From Roseovarius sp. TE539 (lineage in GTDB: Bacteria > Pseudomonadota > Alphaproteobacteria > Rhodobacterales > Rhodobacteraceae), in contig NZ_QNGB01000016.1 in assembly GCF_003298505.1 (NCBI RefSeq), positions 1-64,000 of the forward strand: a stretch of 64,000 nucleotides of DNA, given 5' to 3'. Below, piece by piece: positions 18,211 to 27,877 of this stretch (the stretch's first letter is position 1; the number at the start of each line of letters is the position of its first letter). The position numbers and the translations under genes are program-made. The notes beneath the pieces are model-generated. The model ran no database searches. It worked only from the letters and a program-made list of their open reading frames with translations, and was not told the DNA's origin.

Positions 18211-20367
18211 CTACTTCCTGAAGGCGGCACTGCCCGTGTCGCACGACGAGTCGCGGTGCCGATTCACCTCGGCCACATCGCTTTCGGCATCCAGCGCCGA
18301 CATGACACTGTGCAGATGTTCTGCATCGCGCAGTTGCACGTCAACGATCAGGCGGTAGAAATCGGGTTTGCGGTCAAGGAACGTCAGGTTCGAAATATTG
18401 GCGCGGCGTTCTCCGATCAAGGTGCAGATGCGGCCTAGGACGCCGGCGTCGTTGCCAATGGTCACATCGAGCGACACGTCGTAGACTGCAGGATGCAGTC
18501 CGGAGTGCCAGTGCAGGTCAAGCCAGCGCTCCGGCTGATCCTCGTAGGTGCTCAGCGCCGCGCAGTCGATGGCATGAACAACGACGCCGCGGCCGCGCCA
18601 GGTGATGCCCACGATCCTCTCGCCCGGCAGCGGTTGGCAACAGCGGGCACGGTCAAAACGCTGGTCGGGGCCAAGGCCGATCACCGCGCGCTCCCGTCGG
18701 ACTTCCTCGCCCTCGGCGGGCCGGACATCGGGGTAAACCGCGCCCAGCACGTCCTGACCGGTCAGTTCGGCACTGCCCAGGCGGGCCAGAACCTCGTCGC
18801 GATCCGCTAGGCGGAGGGTGCGCGCGGCCCGTTCGAGCGCCTTGTCCGTGGCGCGCTTGCCCACATGTTCAAAAGCCGATCGGGCCAATTCCCGGCCAAG
18901 GCGCACGTAACGGTCACGGTCCAGTTCGCGCAGGGCACGACGGATCGCCGCCTTGGCCTTGCCGGTTGTGGCGATGTCCAGCCAGGTGGCCTGGGGCGTC
19001 TGGCCGTCGGCGGTGATGACCTCGACGGACTGGCCATTCTTGACCCGCGTCCAGAGCGGCACCCGCATTCCGTCGACCTTTGCGCCGACCGTGGCATTGC
19101 CGATCCGCGTGTGTATGGCATAGGCGAAATCAATAGGTGTCGCACCACGCGGCAGCTTGACGACATCGCCCTTGGGCGTGAAACAGAAAACCTTGTCGGC
19201 ATACATTTCCAGCTTCACGGCCTCGAGAAACTCGTCATGATCTTCCTCGGCGTCGAACTGTTCGGTCAACGAGGAAATCCATTTCGCCGGGTCAACCGCG
19301 AAGGGGTTCTCGCTTCGCACCCCGTCGCGGTACGACCAGTGCGCGGCGACGCCGGTTTCGGCCACGTCATGCATCTGGCGGGTACGGATCTGCACCTCCA
19401 CGCGCTTGCCGTCGCGGCCCGAAACGGTGGTGTGGATCGACCGGTAACCGTTTGATTTGGGCTGGCTGATGTAATCCTTGAACCGGCCCGGCACAGCGCG
19501 CCACCGTTGGTGGATGGCGCCCAGCACCGCGTAGCAATCATTTTCCGAGCCCGTGACGATCCGGAACCCGTAGATGTCGGACAGCCGGGAAAAGCCCATT
19601 TCCTTTTCCTGCATCTTGCGCCAGATCGAATAGGGCTTCTTGGCGCGGCCCAGGACCTCGGCCTCTATCCCGACCTTGTCCAGTTCCTTGCGCATGTCGC
19701 CGGTGATGCGGTCGATCACGTCGCCGGCTTCTTTCTGCAGGGTGATGAACCGCCGGATAATCGAGGCGCGTGCATCCGGGTTCAGGACGCGAAAGGCCAG
19801 ATCCTCAAGTTCCTCGCGCATCCATTGCATGCCCATCCGGCCGGCCAGCGGGGCGTAGATATCCATCGTTTCACGCGCTTTTCGCACCTGCTTTTCCGGG
19901 CGCATGGCCTTGATCGTGCGCATGTTGTGAAGACGATCGGCCAGCTTCACGAGGATCACCCGCAGATCCTTTGACATCGCCATGAAAAGCTTGCGGAAAT
20001 TCTCGGCCTGCTGGGTTTCCGTACTGGAAAGCTGCAGATTGGTCAGCTTGGTGACACCGTCGACAAGATCGGCGATCTCGCCACCGAAGCGGTTTTCAAT
20101 TTCGGAATACGAGGCACGCGTATCCTCAATCGTGTCATGCAGGAGCGCCGTGATGATGGTGGCATCGTCCAGCCGCTGTTCGGCCAGAACCGCGGCAACC
20201 GCGACGGGATGGCTGAAATACGCCTCGCCGGAATGGCGGTACTGGCCCTTGTGCATCTCTCGGCCGTAGTCATAGGCGGCACGGATCAGCGCCTCGTCGG
20301 TCCGGGGGTTGTAGGCGCGGACAAGGCGGATCAGGTCTTCGACGGCGATCATACCTTCCGCGCCCAT
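18211..20367 (-). CDS. rsh: Bifunctional (p)ppGpp synthetase/hydrolase
   Basis: 718 aa. It makes and degrades the alarmone (p)ppGpp in the stringent response. The domain order is complete: HD hydrolase (YFSHPVAV, then LLHDTIEDT), synthetase (RLHNMRTIKAM, EVQIRTRQMHDVAETG), TGS (DVVKLPRGATPIDFAYAIHT) and a C-terminal ACT domain (DVTIGNDAGVLGRICTLIGE). The HD residues and the synthetase signature look intact. Start 20367 gives 718 aa; ATG 20352 (MIAVEDL) is also plausible. Fifteen bases separate it from rpoZ upstream, a common alphaproteobacterial pair. Confidence 0.95.
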   Translation of the reverse strand: MGAEGMIAVEDLIRLVRAYNPRTDEALIRAAYDYGREMHKGQYRHSGEAYFSHPVAVAAVLAEQRLDDATIITALLHDTIEDTRASYSEIENRFGGEIADLVDGVTKLTNLQLSSTETQQAENFRKLFMAMSKDLRVILVKLADRLHNMRTIKAMRPEKQVRKARETMDIYAPLAGRMGMQWMREELEDLAFRVLNPDARASIIRRFITLQKEAGDVIDRITGDMRKELDKVGIEAEVLGRAKKPYSIWRKMQEKEMGFSRLSDIYGFRIVTGSENDCYAVLGAIHQRWRAVPGRFKDYISQPKSNGYRSIHTTVSGRDGKRVEVQIRTRQMHDVAETGVAAHWSYRDGVRSENPFAVDPAKWISSLTEQFDAEEDHDEFLEAVKLEMYADKVFCFTPKGDVVKLPRGATPIDFAYAIHTRIGNATVGAKVDGMRVPLWTRVKNGQSVEVITADGQTPQATWLDIATTGKAKAAIRRALRELDRDRYVRLGRELARSAFEHVGKRATDKALERAARTLRLADRDEVLARLGSAELTGQDVLGAVYPDVRPAEGEEVRRERAVIGLGPDQRFDRARCCQPLPGERIVGITWRGRGVVVHAIDCAALSTYEDQPERWLDLHWHSGLHPAVYDVSLDVTIGNDAGVLGRICTLIGERRANISNLTFLDRKPDFYRLIVDVQLRDAEHLHSVMSALDAESDVAEVNRHRDSSCDTGSAAFRK

Positions 20368-20382
20368 GCGTGCCGTCCCGGT

Positions 20383-20739
20383 TCAGCTCTCTCCCTGGGC
20401 TTCCATAAGGGCGCGCAGGAGTTTTTCCTCGGACATGTCGTCTTCGGCCGGCTTGTCGGCTTCGCCGCCGCCCATCAACAGGGCCATCGAGTCCTCTTCC
20501 GGCTCGTCCACTTCGATCTGTGTCTGGTTCGATTCGATCAGACGTTCGCGCAGATCGTCGGCGGATTGCGTTTCCTCGGCAATCTCGCGCAGGGCGACGA
20601 CCGGGTTCTTGTCGTTGTCGCGGTCCACCGTCAGGGGCGCCCCCGCAGAAATCTCGCGCGCCCGGTGGGCGGCAAGCATGACGAGGTCAAAACGGTTGGG
20701 AACCTTGTCGACGCAATCTTCTGTTGTAACGCGGGCCAT
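20383..20739 (-). CDS. rpoZ: RNA polymerase omega subunit
   Basis: 118 aa. The N-terminal conserved part [20 protein letters not shown] and AAHRAREI are typical of omega, which assists assembly of the RNA polymerase core. The C-terminal half is acidic ([22 protein letters not shown]), as in other Rhodobacterales. It is directly upstream of rsh. Confidence 0.95.
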   Translation of the reverse strand: MARVTTEDCVDKVPNRFDLVMLAAHRAREISAGAPLTVDRDNDKNPVVALREIAEETQSADDLRERLIESNQTQIEVDEPEEDSMALLMGGGEADKPAEDDMSEEKLLRALMEAQGES

Positions 20740-20845
20740 CGGACCTCCGGCAGGTCAGTCGGTGAATTGTCAGAGGTCGGATACCTAAGCCCTCGGACCG
20801 GGATTTACAAGCAGAGAATGGGCCCGTTGCGACAGTGCACGGATG

Positions 20846-21433
20846 CTACAGCGGCACAACCCCGTCAACGCTTTCGTCCGGCAGGTCCGCAAGCATGTCG
20901 CCCACGGTCCGCCCGGTGAGCGGATGCGTCCAGCCGGGGGCGATATCAGCCAGCGGTACCAGGACGAAGGCGCGGTCCTGCAACCGGGGATGCGGCAGGA
21001 TCAGGGTTTCCGGCGTGATCCGGGTCTGGTCTTCCGCCGGCAGGCAGCGCCATCGCGCCTGCGTCGCGGCGTCCGGCAACACGGCAGCCCCAGCGGCGAT
21101 CATGTCCAGGTCGAGGGTCCGGCGTCCCCACCGTTCGGCCCGGACACGATGGAAATCGGCTTCCACCCGGTGCAGCAATGCCAGCATTCGGGCGGGATCG
21201 GACGGCCCCTCCAGCCGCGCCGCGGCATTGACGTAATCCGGTCCGGCGCCGGGTGGAAAACAGGGGGTTCTGTAGAAACGGCTGATCGCGCTCACGGTGA
21301 CCCCCAAGGCGGTCAGCGCAGCCAGGGCGGCCCGCAATGTGGCCTCCGGTGCTCCTGCGGAAGATGGCAGATTGGCGCCGAGCGCGATCAGGAAATCTTG
21401 ATCATTCGTCAAAGTTGCACCGCGTTTCACCAA
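20846..21433 (-). CDS. folK: 2-amino-4-hydroxy-6-hydroxymethyldihydropteridine pyrophosphokinase
   Basis: 195 aa. Transfers pyrophosphate from ATP to 6-hydroxymethyl-dihydropterin in folate synthesis. Motifs: IALGANLPSSAGAPE at the start, YRTPCFPP, YVNAAARLEG, the signature RWGRRTLDLDMI, and HPRLQDRAFVLVPLADI. The start is uncertain: the GTG or ATG near 21433 gives a short extra N-terminus before the conserved DFLIALGANL. Divergent from the NYN-domain gene. Confidence 0.92.
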   Translation of the reverse strand: MVKRGATLTNDQDFLIALGANLPSSAGAPEATLRAALAALTALGVTVSAISRFYRTPCFPPGAGPDYVNAAARLEGPSDPARMLALLHRVEADFHRVRAERWGRRTLDLDMIAAGAAVLPDAATQARWRCLPAEDQTRITPETLILPHPRLQDRAFVLVPLADIAPGWTHPLTGRTVGDMLADLPDESVDGVVPL

Positions 21434-21551
21434 AGCTGTGGGCCTTGCCGCCGGATGGCAGACATTCTAGTATTCCAGGGCTCGTGCGGCGTTCCTACCA
21501 CTCACACTCACGGAAAGCACGGGTACGCATTTGGGCTTGAAAGGACATTTG

Positions 21552-22121
21552 ATGTTTTACAAGGACGAACGGCTGGCGCTGTTCATAGACGGGTCGAATC
21601 TGTATGCCGCCGGCAAGTCCCTGGGCTTTGACATAGACTACAAGTTGCTGAGGACCGAATTCATGCGCCGCGGCAAGCTGCTCAGGGCGTTCTACTACAC
21701 TGCGCTGCTGGAAAACGACGAGTATTCGCCGATTCGCCCGCTGGTGGACTGGCTGCATTACAATGGCTATTCCATGGTCACCAAGCCGGCACGCGAGTAC
21801 ACTGACAGTCAGGGCCGGCGCAAGGTCAAGGGCAACATGGACATCGAGCTTGCGGTGGACGCGATGGAACTGGCCCCCAAGGTCGAACATATCGTCCTGT
21901 TTTCCGGCGACGGTGATTTCAGACCACTGGTCGAAAGCCTGCAGCGGCAGGGCGTGCGCGTGTCGGTGGTGTCCACCATCCGCAGCCAGCCGCCGATGAT
22001 TTCGGACGATCTGCGCCGGCAAGCCGACAATTTCATCGAACTTGACGACCTCAAGGAGGTCATCGGCCGCCCCCCGCGCGATCCGGCGCAGGACCGGGAA
22101 ACGGCACAGTCACGCCAGTGA
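21552..22121 (+). CDS. NYN-domain (LabA/DUF88-type) putative ribonuclease
   Basis: 189 aa. An N-terminal PIN-like NYN nuclease fold: [12 protein letters not shown] with a metal-binding Asp, [12 protein letters not shown], and [16 protein letters not shown] with the second acidic pair. Relatives act on RNA, but the substrate here is unknown. AAAGGA lies about 7 bases before the ATG at 21552, favouring it over an upstream in-frame codon at 21531. It lies between folK and ispH. Confidence 0.85.
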   Translation: MFYKDERLALFIDGSNLYAAGKSLGFDIDYKLLRTEFMRRGKLLRAFYYTALLENDEYSPIRPLVDWLHYNGYSMVTKPAREYTDSQGRRKVKGNMDIELAVDAMELAPKVEHIVLFSGDGDFRPLVESLQRQGVRVSVVSTIRSQPPMISDDLRRQADNFIELDDLKEVIGRPPRDPAQDRETAQSRQ

Positions 22122-22191
22122 CAAGGGGCGCGCCGGGGTGGACGCGGGGCGGCATGGGCCTTATTTCCGGGGCATTGGCCCAGGAGAAGAC

Positions 22192-23142
22192 ATGACCCGA
22201 CCACCGCTCACACTTTATCTCGCGGCCCCGCGCGGCTTCTGCGCGGGCGTGGATCGCGCCATCAAGATTGTTGAAATGGCCCTCGGAAAATGGGGCGCCC
22301 CGGTCTATGTTCGTCACGAGATTGTCCACAACAAATACGTGGTGGACGACCTTCGCGCCAAGGGCGCGGTTTTCGTTGAGGACCTCTCGGATTGCCCGGA
22401 CGACCGTCCGGTGATCTTTTCCGCGCACGGGGTGCCCAAGGCTGTCCCCGCCGAGGCGCAGCGCCGCGAGATGATCTATGTGGATGCCACCTGCCCGCTG
22501 GTTTCCAAGGTCCATATCGAGGCCGAGCGTCACCACCAGGACGGGTTGCAGATCATCATGATCGGGCATGCCGGCCACCCCGAGACGGTCGGGACCATGG
22601 GGCAGCTTCCCGAGGGCGAAGTTCTTCTGGTCGAAACGGTCGACGACGTGGACAGGCTCGAGGTGCGCGCCCCCGAAAAGCTCGCCTTCGTCACGCAGAC
22701 GACGCTTTCGGTGGATGACACGGCCGAGGTTGTGGCCGCGCTCCAGGCCCGGTTCCCGGCTATCAGGGGCCCCCACAAAGAAGACATCTGTTACGCGACC
22801 ACCAACCGCCAGGAGGCGGTCAAGGCGATGGCCGCCAAGGTGGATGCGATGCTCGTGGTCGGGGCACCGAACTCTTCCAATTCCCGCCGCCTGGTCGAGG
22901 TCGGGGCAAAGGCGGGCTGCGGATATTCCCAGCTTGTCCAGCGCGCGGAAGACATCGACTGGCGCGCACTGGAAGGCGCCAGGAGCATCGGCCTCACCGC
23001 CGGGGCCTCGGCTCCCGAAGTGTTGGTGGATGAAGTGGTCACGGCCCTCGAGGCACGCTACGATCTGACGGTCGAAACCGTCGAGACCGCACAGGAAAAC
23101 GTGGAATTCAAGGTGCCGCGCGTGATGCGCGCGCCGGCCTGA
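22192..23142 (+). CDS. ispH: 4-hydroxy-3-methylbut-2-enyl diphosphate reductase
   Basis: 316 aa. Last step of the MEP isoprenoid pathway, giving IPP and DMAPP. The three cluster-binding cysteines are in [21 protein letters not shown] and [11 protein letters not shown]. The conserved [27 protein letters not shown] and [11 protein letters not shown] motifs are present. CAGGAGAAG lies just before the ATG at 22192. An open in-frame extension to 22042 runs inside the previous gene and is not family-like. Confidence 0.96.
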   Translation: MTRPPLTLYLAAPRGFCAGVDRAIKIVEMALGKWGAPVYVRHEIVHNKYVVDDLRAKGAVFVEDLSDCPDDRPVIFSAHGVPKAVPAEAQRREMIYVDATCPLVSKVHIEAERHHQDGLQIIMIGHAGHPETVGTMGQLPEGEVLLVETVDDVDRLEVRAPEKLAFVTQTTLSVDDTAEVVAALQARFPAIRGPHKEDICYATTNRQEAVKAMAAKVDAMLVVGAPNSSNSRRLVEVGAKAGCGYSQLVQRAEDIDWRALEGARSIGLTAGASAPEVLVDEVVTALEARYDLTVETVETAQENVEFKVPRVMRAPA

Positions 23143-23763
23143 ACCGGGCAGCGGGCACGACATGCCGGGTGACGGCCTTGACCCCGGACAACGGAATACC
23201 GCAGCCGGCAGGAGAGCGCAGGGAGCGGGGTTTGCAACGATGGGCCGACGTCCCGAAAGCCGCCGTTCAGGCCAAACGCAGCGATGATGCCTTGAGCCCG
23301 GAGTGGACGGTCGAGAGTCACGACCGAACCGCGTATCGACGGGCCGCGGTGCGGCGATCCGACGGCAGGACGGCGCGCTTTATCCCGGCTAATCCGGACG
23401 ATATGAGGTCGTTGCGCCTGACCCGGCCATATCGCCGTGCCGGGGGGCGGCCCGGCGATGCGCGGCGGCTTCGCCTTGAATCCGCGCAGGGAAAATGTGC
23501 GCTCCATCCGCGCTTCGGTCACTCGACCTACCAAGCGCGAAGCTCCGTCCTGACCAGCCGGTCCGCAAGGCGCCATGTCCGCCCCGGGGCTGACTGCGGT
23601 CTTTGCCATGAGCTGTGCGAACGGCAGGAAATTCCACATTGCGAACCCGTCTCTTCGGGGCGGCATGCCCAGGACGGGGTGGCGCGTGCGATCGGCGAAG
23701 GACGGCACGGGCCGGCCCATTCCGCCCTTGCCACGCCATGCCCTTCACGCCATGTTGCCGCGC
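23143..23763. other. 620-base gap without a convincing gene
   Basis: Long open frames exist on both strands, but none reads like a protein family, and their composition is that of GC-rich non-coding DNA. The middle part (about 23230-23400 and 23560-23730) resembles degenerate sequence of the kind found as dispersed intergenic repeats in this group; this is an impression only. No clear terminator or RNA gene was seen. Confidence 0.4.
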
Positions 23764-24216
23764 ATGATAATCCCGCGCCCTGCCCTCGTCCTCGGATTTG
23801 CCGGCCTGATCCCGTTTTTCTGGGGGGCGGTCACGGTGCTGGTACCCGACCTTGCCTTCTGGACCGTGAAGACGATCGGGCCGCGCTTTTCCGGGCCCTA
23901 TGTGATGCTGTTTTACGGGGCGATCATCCTTTCGTTCATGTCCGGCGTGCTCTGGGGGTTCGCGACACGGCTCGACGGCGCTCAGGCCGGTGCGGGCTAC
24001 ACGCTGTCGGTGATCCCGGCGCTCTGGGCCTTCTTCATGACCGGCGGGGGCCCTGCCGGGGCCGGTGTCTCGCTTATGGCGGGCTTTGCGGGGCTCTTGG
24101 TGCTTGACTGGTTCTTCTGGCGCAACGGGGCCGCGCCGATCTGGTGGCTGGCGCTGCGGCTGCCGCTGACGCTGGCGGTGCTGGCCTGCCTGGCGATCGG
24201 GGTGATCTTCGCATGA
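23764..24216 (+). CDS. DUF3429-type membrane protein
   Basis: 150 aa with about five hydrophobic segments: PALVLGFAGLIPFFWGA at the N-terminus, VMLFYGAIILSFMSGVLWGF as the characteristic centre, then VIPALWAFFM, LLVLDWFFWR and PLTLAVLACLAIGVIF. The central FMSGVLWG pattern fits DUF3429 proteins. Function unknown. ATG at 23764 (an ATG 12 bases upstream is possible). Its stop overlaps the methyltransferase start as ATGA. Confidence 0.75.
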   Translation: MIIPRPALVLGFAGLIPFFWGAVTVLVPDLAFWTVKTIGPRFSGPYVMLFYGAIILSFMSGVLWGFATRLDGAQAGAGYTLSVIPALWAFFMTGGGPAGAGVSLMAGFAGLLVLDWFFWRNGAAPIWWLALRLPLTLAVLACLAIGVIFA

Positions 24217-24806
24217 GTGACGCGCGAACGCTTGCGGTCTACAACCGCCAGTCCGACGCATATGCCGCGATGATGGACCGCGAGGCCGCCGGCGACCCGA
24301 TGATCGGGCGCTTCATCGCCGCCTGCCCCGCGGGCGGGCGGGTGCTTGACCTGGGCTGCGGGGCGGGGCACTACGCCCTGCGCATGGCCGAGGCCGGCCT
24401 GCAGGTCTGGGCCCTCGACGCGGCCGAGGCGATGGTGGAACGCACCGCCAAGCTGCCCGGCGTTTCGGCCCGGCTGGGACGGTTCGAGGACCTTGACGAA
24501 CGCGATGCCTATGACGGGGTCTGGGCCTATTTCAGCCTCCTGCACGCCCCGCGCGGGGACATGCCGGACCACCTGGCGCGGATCGCCACGGCGCTAAGGC
24601 CGGGCGGCGTGCTGTTTCTCGGGCTCAAGCGCGGCAGCGGCGGCGGCCGGGACCGGCTGGACCGCCATTACGAGTACTATGAACGCGAGGAGCTGGAACG
24701 CCTGCTGACCGGGGCGGGCCTGCGCCCGGGCGATTGCTGGTTCGGCACCGCCGAGGGCATGGCCGGCCACCCCGAGGGCTGGATCGTGATGGCCGCCCAT
24801 GGCTGA
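24213..24806 (+). CDS. Class I SAM-dependent methyltransferase
   Basis: 197 aa. S-adenosylmethionine-binding motif I is [19 protein letters not shown], followed by ALDAAEAM (motif II region) and a [11 protein letters not shown] post-motif. The target is unknown. The arrangement resembles the small methyltransferases of the UbiE/Tam group. Overlaps DUF3429 upstream by 4 bases and rnhA downstream by 8 bases. Confidence 0.8.
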   Translation: MSDARTLAVYNRQSDAYAAMMDREAAGDPMIGRFIAACPAGGRVLDLGCGAGHYALRMAEAGLQVWALDAAEAMVERTAKLPGVSARLGRFEDLDERDAYDGVWAYFSLLHAPRGDMPDHLARIATALRPGGVLFLGLKRGSGGGRDRLDRHYEYYEREELERLLTGAGLRPGDCWFGTAEGMAGHPEGWIVMAAHG

Positions 24807-25281
24807 GCTGCGCGCCTATACCGACGGTGCCTGTTCCGGTAACCCCGGCCCCGGAGGCTGGGGCGTGCTGTTGCAGGCCACGCAGGACGGCACGGTGGTG
24901 AAGGAACGCGAACTCTCCGGCGGCGAGGCGGCGACCACCAACAACCGGATGGAACTGCTTGCGGCGATCAACGCGCTCGAGGCACTTTCGAAACCCAGCC
25001 GGATCACCATCGTCACCGACAGCGCCTACGTGAAGAACGGTGTCACCGGCTGGATCCACGGCTGGAAACGGAACGGCTGGAAGACCTCCGCGAAAAAGCC
25101 GGTGAAAAATGTCGAGCTCTGGCAGCGGCTGGACGAGGCGCAAGCGCGCCACGACGTGACCTGGGAATGGGTCAAGGGCCATGCCGGCCACCCCGAGAAC
25201 GAGCGCGCCGATGAGTTGGCACGCGCGGGCATGGCCCCTTTCAAGCCGGACACCGCAGGGTCCGCATCGGGCCGAGGGTGA
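24799..25281 (+). CDS. rnhA: Ribonuclease HI
   Basis: A 160-aa enzyme that cleaves the RNA strand of RNA-DNA hybrids. Active-site residues are visible: Asp in [15 protein letters not shown], Glu in [11 protein letters not shown], Asp in [11 protein letters not shown], and the last Asp in [12 protein letters not shown] after the flexible-loop histidine (KGHAGH). Also present is the basic handle GWKRNGWKT. The start overlaps the methyltransferase stop. Confidence 0.95.
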   Translation: MAELRAYTDGACSGNPGPGGWGVLLQATQDGTVVKERELSGGEAATTNNRMELLAAINALEALSKPSRITIVTDSAYVKNGVTGWIHGWKRNGWKTSAKKPVKNVELWQRLDEAQARHDVTWEWVKGHAGHPENERADELARAGMAPFKPDTAGSASGRG

Positions 25282-25323
25282 TACCTACGGAGACGGCTGG
25301 CCCGAAACAACCGCCGAGCGCAA

Positions 25324-25569
25324 TTATTTCCTTTGATCACTCGTGAAGGTCTGCCAGACCCATATAAGCAGGACAGCACCCAGAACCGCCCCGACAAGCC
25401 CGCCCAGGAATCCGACCACCGACAGCAGGATCCGCAGCGCCAGACCGGCGATCACGGCGCCCGCAATGCCGATGGCGACGGTGGCGATCATACCTGTTTC
25501 AAGTTTCATCAGGCGGGTTGCCAGAAACCCGGCCACGGCCCCGACAATGACGAGATAGACAACGTCCAT
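25324..25569 (-). CDS. Small glycine-rich membrane protein (GlsB/YeaQ/YmgE-like)
   Basis: 81 aa with two or three hydrophobic stretches: VVYLVIVGAVAGFLATRL, then IATVAIGIAGAVIAGLAL and VGFLGGLVGAVLGAVLLIWVW. The GAVAGFLA and GIAGAVIAG spacing is that of transglycosylase-associated/YeaQ proteins. Exact function unknown. Last gene of the def-fmt run, convergent with rnhA. Confidence 0.7.
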   Translation of the reverse strand: MDVVYLVIVGAVAGFLATRLMKLETGMIATVAIGIAGAVIAGLALRILLSVVGFLGGLVGAVLGAVLLIWVWQTFTSDQRK

Positions 25570-25578
25570 GCCCGAACT

Positions 25579-25821
25579 CTATCTGCGCCGACGCCAATGC
25601 GTGGGCACGATGATCAGCGCCCCCACCGAAGACAGCACCGCGTCGATCCCCGGCGTGCCGATGCGCAGGCCGAACATGATGCGCAGGAAATAAAAGAGGA
25701 ACGCCCCGCCCACGCAAATCACGATGGACGCGACATAGCCGTTGCGGGTGAACCCGGTGCGTTCACTGGCATAGCCGACGATCCCGGCAATCACCACCGT
25801 TCCGATCAGCACTGGAAACAT
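25579..25821 (-). CDS. Small membrane protein
   Basis: 80 aa with three predicted segments (VLIGTVVIAGIVGYASE, IVICVGGAFLFYFLRIMFG, GIDAVLSSVGALIIV) and a basic tail HWRRRR. It resembles the adjacent YeaQ-like protein in size and layout, and may be a diverged copy. Function unknown. It sits 9 bases upstream of that gene and 27 bases after fmt. Confidence 0.65.
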   Translation of the reverse strand: MFPVLIGTVVIAGIVGYASERTGFTRNGYVASIVICVGGAFLFYFLRIMFGLRIGTPGIDAVLSSVGALIIVPTHWRRRR

Positions 25822-25848
25822 CCGCTTTTCCCTTTCCTGCCCGCGCCG

Positions 25849-26754
25849 TCAGAGAACCGTGCCGGCGGGCAGGTCCAGCCCGCGCATGAACTCCTGCGCA
25901 TCCTGCGCCCGGCCACCAGCCCGTTGCAAGCGCAAAAGCCGGACCGCCCCGGTGCCACAGGCCACTGTCGGCTTGTCATCAAGCACCTCGCCGGGATTGC
26001 CGTGACCCGGCGCGAGTGCGGAGGCCAGCAGCTTCACCCTCTGACCGTCGATCTCCGTCCAGGCGCCGGGAAAGGGCGACAGGGCGCGAATCTTCGCATC
26101 GACCCGCGTCGCCGGCGCGCTCCAGTCAATCCGTGCCTCGGACTTATCGATCTTGGCGGCGTAGGTCGCGCCCGCCTCGGGCTGGGTTTCGGGGCGCAGG
26201 TTATCAATATATTTCAGTGCCTCGATGATCAGCTGCGCACCCATCCGCGCCAACCGGTCATGCAGCGTCAGGGCCGTGTCCTGCGCGGTGATCGGGGTGG
26301 CCCGGCGCAGCAGCACAGGCCCCGTGTCCAGCCCCGCCTCCATACGCATGATGCAAACGCCGGTTTCGGAATCTCCGGCCATGATCGCGCGCTGGATGGG
26401 CGCCGCCCCACGCCAGCGCGGCAAAAGGGAGGCATGGATATTCAGGCACCCGTGCCGTGGCGCATCAAGAACCGGCCGCGGCAGAAGCAACCCGTAGGCC
26501 ACCACCACCGCCACATCTGCATCAAGCGCGGCGAACTCCGCCTGTTCCGCCGCCCCTTTAAGGCTTTCGGGATGACGGACCGGCAGGTTCAGTTCCGTGG
26601 CGCGGTCCTGCACCGGTGAGGGACGGGGTTTCTTGCCGCGGCCCGCCGGGCGCGGCGGCTGGCAGTATACCGCAGCGATCTCGTGCCCCGCACCGACCAG
26701 CGCATCGAGCGCCGGGACCGAGAAGTCGGGCGTACCCATGAAGATCACGCGCAT
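25849..26754 (-). CDS. fmt: Methionyl-tRNA formyltransferase
   Basis: A 301-aa enzyme that formylates initiator methionyl-tRNA using 10-formyl-THF. It starts [16 protein letters not shown]. The catalytic region is [18 protein letters not shown], with the conserved Asn and His, followed by [18 protein letters not shown]-terminal tRNA-binding domain follows. It lies in the usual def-fmt neighbourhood, 4 bases after the degenerate deformylase paralogue. Confidence 0.95.
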   Translation of the reverse strand: MRVIFMGTPDFSVPALDALVGAGHEIAAVYCQPPRPAGRGKKPRPSPVQDRATELNLPVRHPESLKGAAEQAEFAALDADVAVVVAYGLLLPRPVLDAPRHGCLNIHASLLPRWRGAAPIQRAIMAGDSETGVCIMRMEAGLDTGPVLLRRATPITAQDTALTLHDRLARMGAQLIIEALKYIDNLRPETQPEAGATYAAKIDKSEARIDWSAPATRVDAKIRALSPFPGAWTEIDGQRVKLLASALAPGHGNPGEVLDDKPTVACGTGAVRLLRLQRAGGRAQDAQEFMRGLDLPAGTVL

Positions 26755-26758
26755 CCAT

Positions 26759-27256
26759 TCATCCTGTTACCTTACGGGCCTTCCTGAGCAGAATGTCACG
26801 CTTGACCTTGCTGAGCCGGTCGAAGTACATCCGCCCGTCCAGATGGTCGACCTGGTGCTGCACGCTGGTTGCCCAGAGCCCGGTGAATTCACGCTCTTCG
26901 ATTTCGCCACAGGCGTTGAGGAACCGCACGGTGACGGCGCGGGGCCGTTCGATCCGGGCCGATACGCCGGGCAGGTTGGGGCTTGCCTCCTCATGCGGGC
27001 GCAGGGTGACACTGGAGTGCAGGATCTCCGGGTTGGCCATGCGCACGGCCTGACCGCGCCCATCACTGGCATCGACCACGGCAAGGCGGCTCAACTCGCC
27101 GATCTGCGGTGCTGCCAGCCCCACGCCCGGCATCGCCTCCATCGTGTCGATCATGTCCCGCCAGATCCCGAGAACGGTATTGCTGATGGTGTCCACTGCC
27201 ACAGCCCGGCTTCTGAGGCGACGGTCGGGCCAGGGAATGCAGCGGCGCACAGTCAT
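26759..27256 (-). CDS. Degenerate peptide-deformylase paralogue
   Basis: 165 aa from the ATG at 27256. Fold motif 1 is kept ([11 protein letters not shown]). Motif 2, normally EGCLS with the metal-binding Cys, reads EASPNLPG. Motif 3, normally HExDH, reads QHQVDHLDG, so the catalytic Glu is Gln although both His remain. Deformylase activity is therefore doubtful. It may be a regulatory or chaperone-like relative, or may use a different chemistry. It lies between the normal def (7 bases upstream) and fmt (4 bases downstream), so it is co-expressed. Confidence 0.8.
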   Translation of the reverse strand: MTVRRCIPWPDRRLRSRAVAVDTISNTVLGIWRDMIDTMEAMPGVGLAAPQIGELSRLAVVDASDGRGQAVRMANPEILHSSVTLRPHEEASPNLPGVSARIERPRAVTVRFLNACGEIEEREFTGLWATSVQHQVDHLDGRMYFDRLSKVKRDILLRKARKVTG

Positions 27257-27263
27257 TGCCCGG

Positions 27264-27782
27264 TCACGCGCGCGCCTTCTCACGCTTGAGCTTGGCCATT
27301 TTACGGGTGATCATCTGACGCTTCATCGCGCCGAGGTAGTCGATGAAAAGCCTGCCGTTCAAGTGGTCGATCTCATGCTGCACACATGTGGCCCACAGGC
27401 CGTCGAATTCCGCCTCCCGCTCGTTGCCGCTTGTATCAATCCAGCGGACCTGCACCGAGGCCGGCCGCGTGACGTCCGCAAAATGCTCGGGGATGGAAAG
27501 GCAGCCTTCCTCGTAGACGTTGAGCTCGTCGCTGCGCGCGACGATTTCCGGGTTGAACATGACCATCGGGTGCGGCGTGGCCTCTTCGGTCTTTTCGCAA
27601 TCCAGGACGATCAGGCGCTCCGGCACACCCACCTGCGGCGCGGCAAGGCCGATGCCGGGGGCGTCATACATCGTCTCCAGCATGTCCTCGGCCAGCTTCA
27701 GCCGTGCCTCGCTCAGGTCGCTGACAGGGGCGCAAACCTTCTTCAGGCGGGGATCAGGATGCAGGACAATGGGCCGTTTCAT
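27264..27782 (-). CDS. def: Peptide deformylase
   Basis: A 172-aa metalloenzyme that removes the N-formyl group from nascent proteins. All three motifs are intact: GIGLAAPQVG, EEGCLSIP (metal Cys) and QHEIDHLNG (two His and the catalytic Glu). It starts the minus-strand run def, def-like, fmt, and two small membrane proteins. Confidence 0.96.
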   Translation of the reverse strand: MKRPIVLHPDPRLKKVCAPVSDLSEARLKLAEDMLETMYDAPGIGLAAPQVGVPERLIVLDCEKTEEATPHPMVMFNPEIVARSDELNVYEEGCLSIPEHFADVTRPASVQVRWIDTSGNEREAEFDGLWATCVQHEIDHLNGRLFIDYLGAMKRQMITRKMAKLKREKARA

Positions 27783-27877
27783 GAGAATGATTTAGGACAT
27801 GGCGGCGCCGACCGCAACGCCCCTTGCACATGAGGCCCGATCCGGTAGCGTGCGCACCGAATAACGCGGAGGCAAGC

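Noticed and set aside
23169-24107. Plus-strand frame of 312 codons after ispH
   Set aside because: Very Arg-rich, no recognisable segments, and its end overlaps the DUF3429 gene in another frame.
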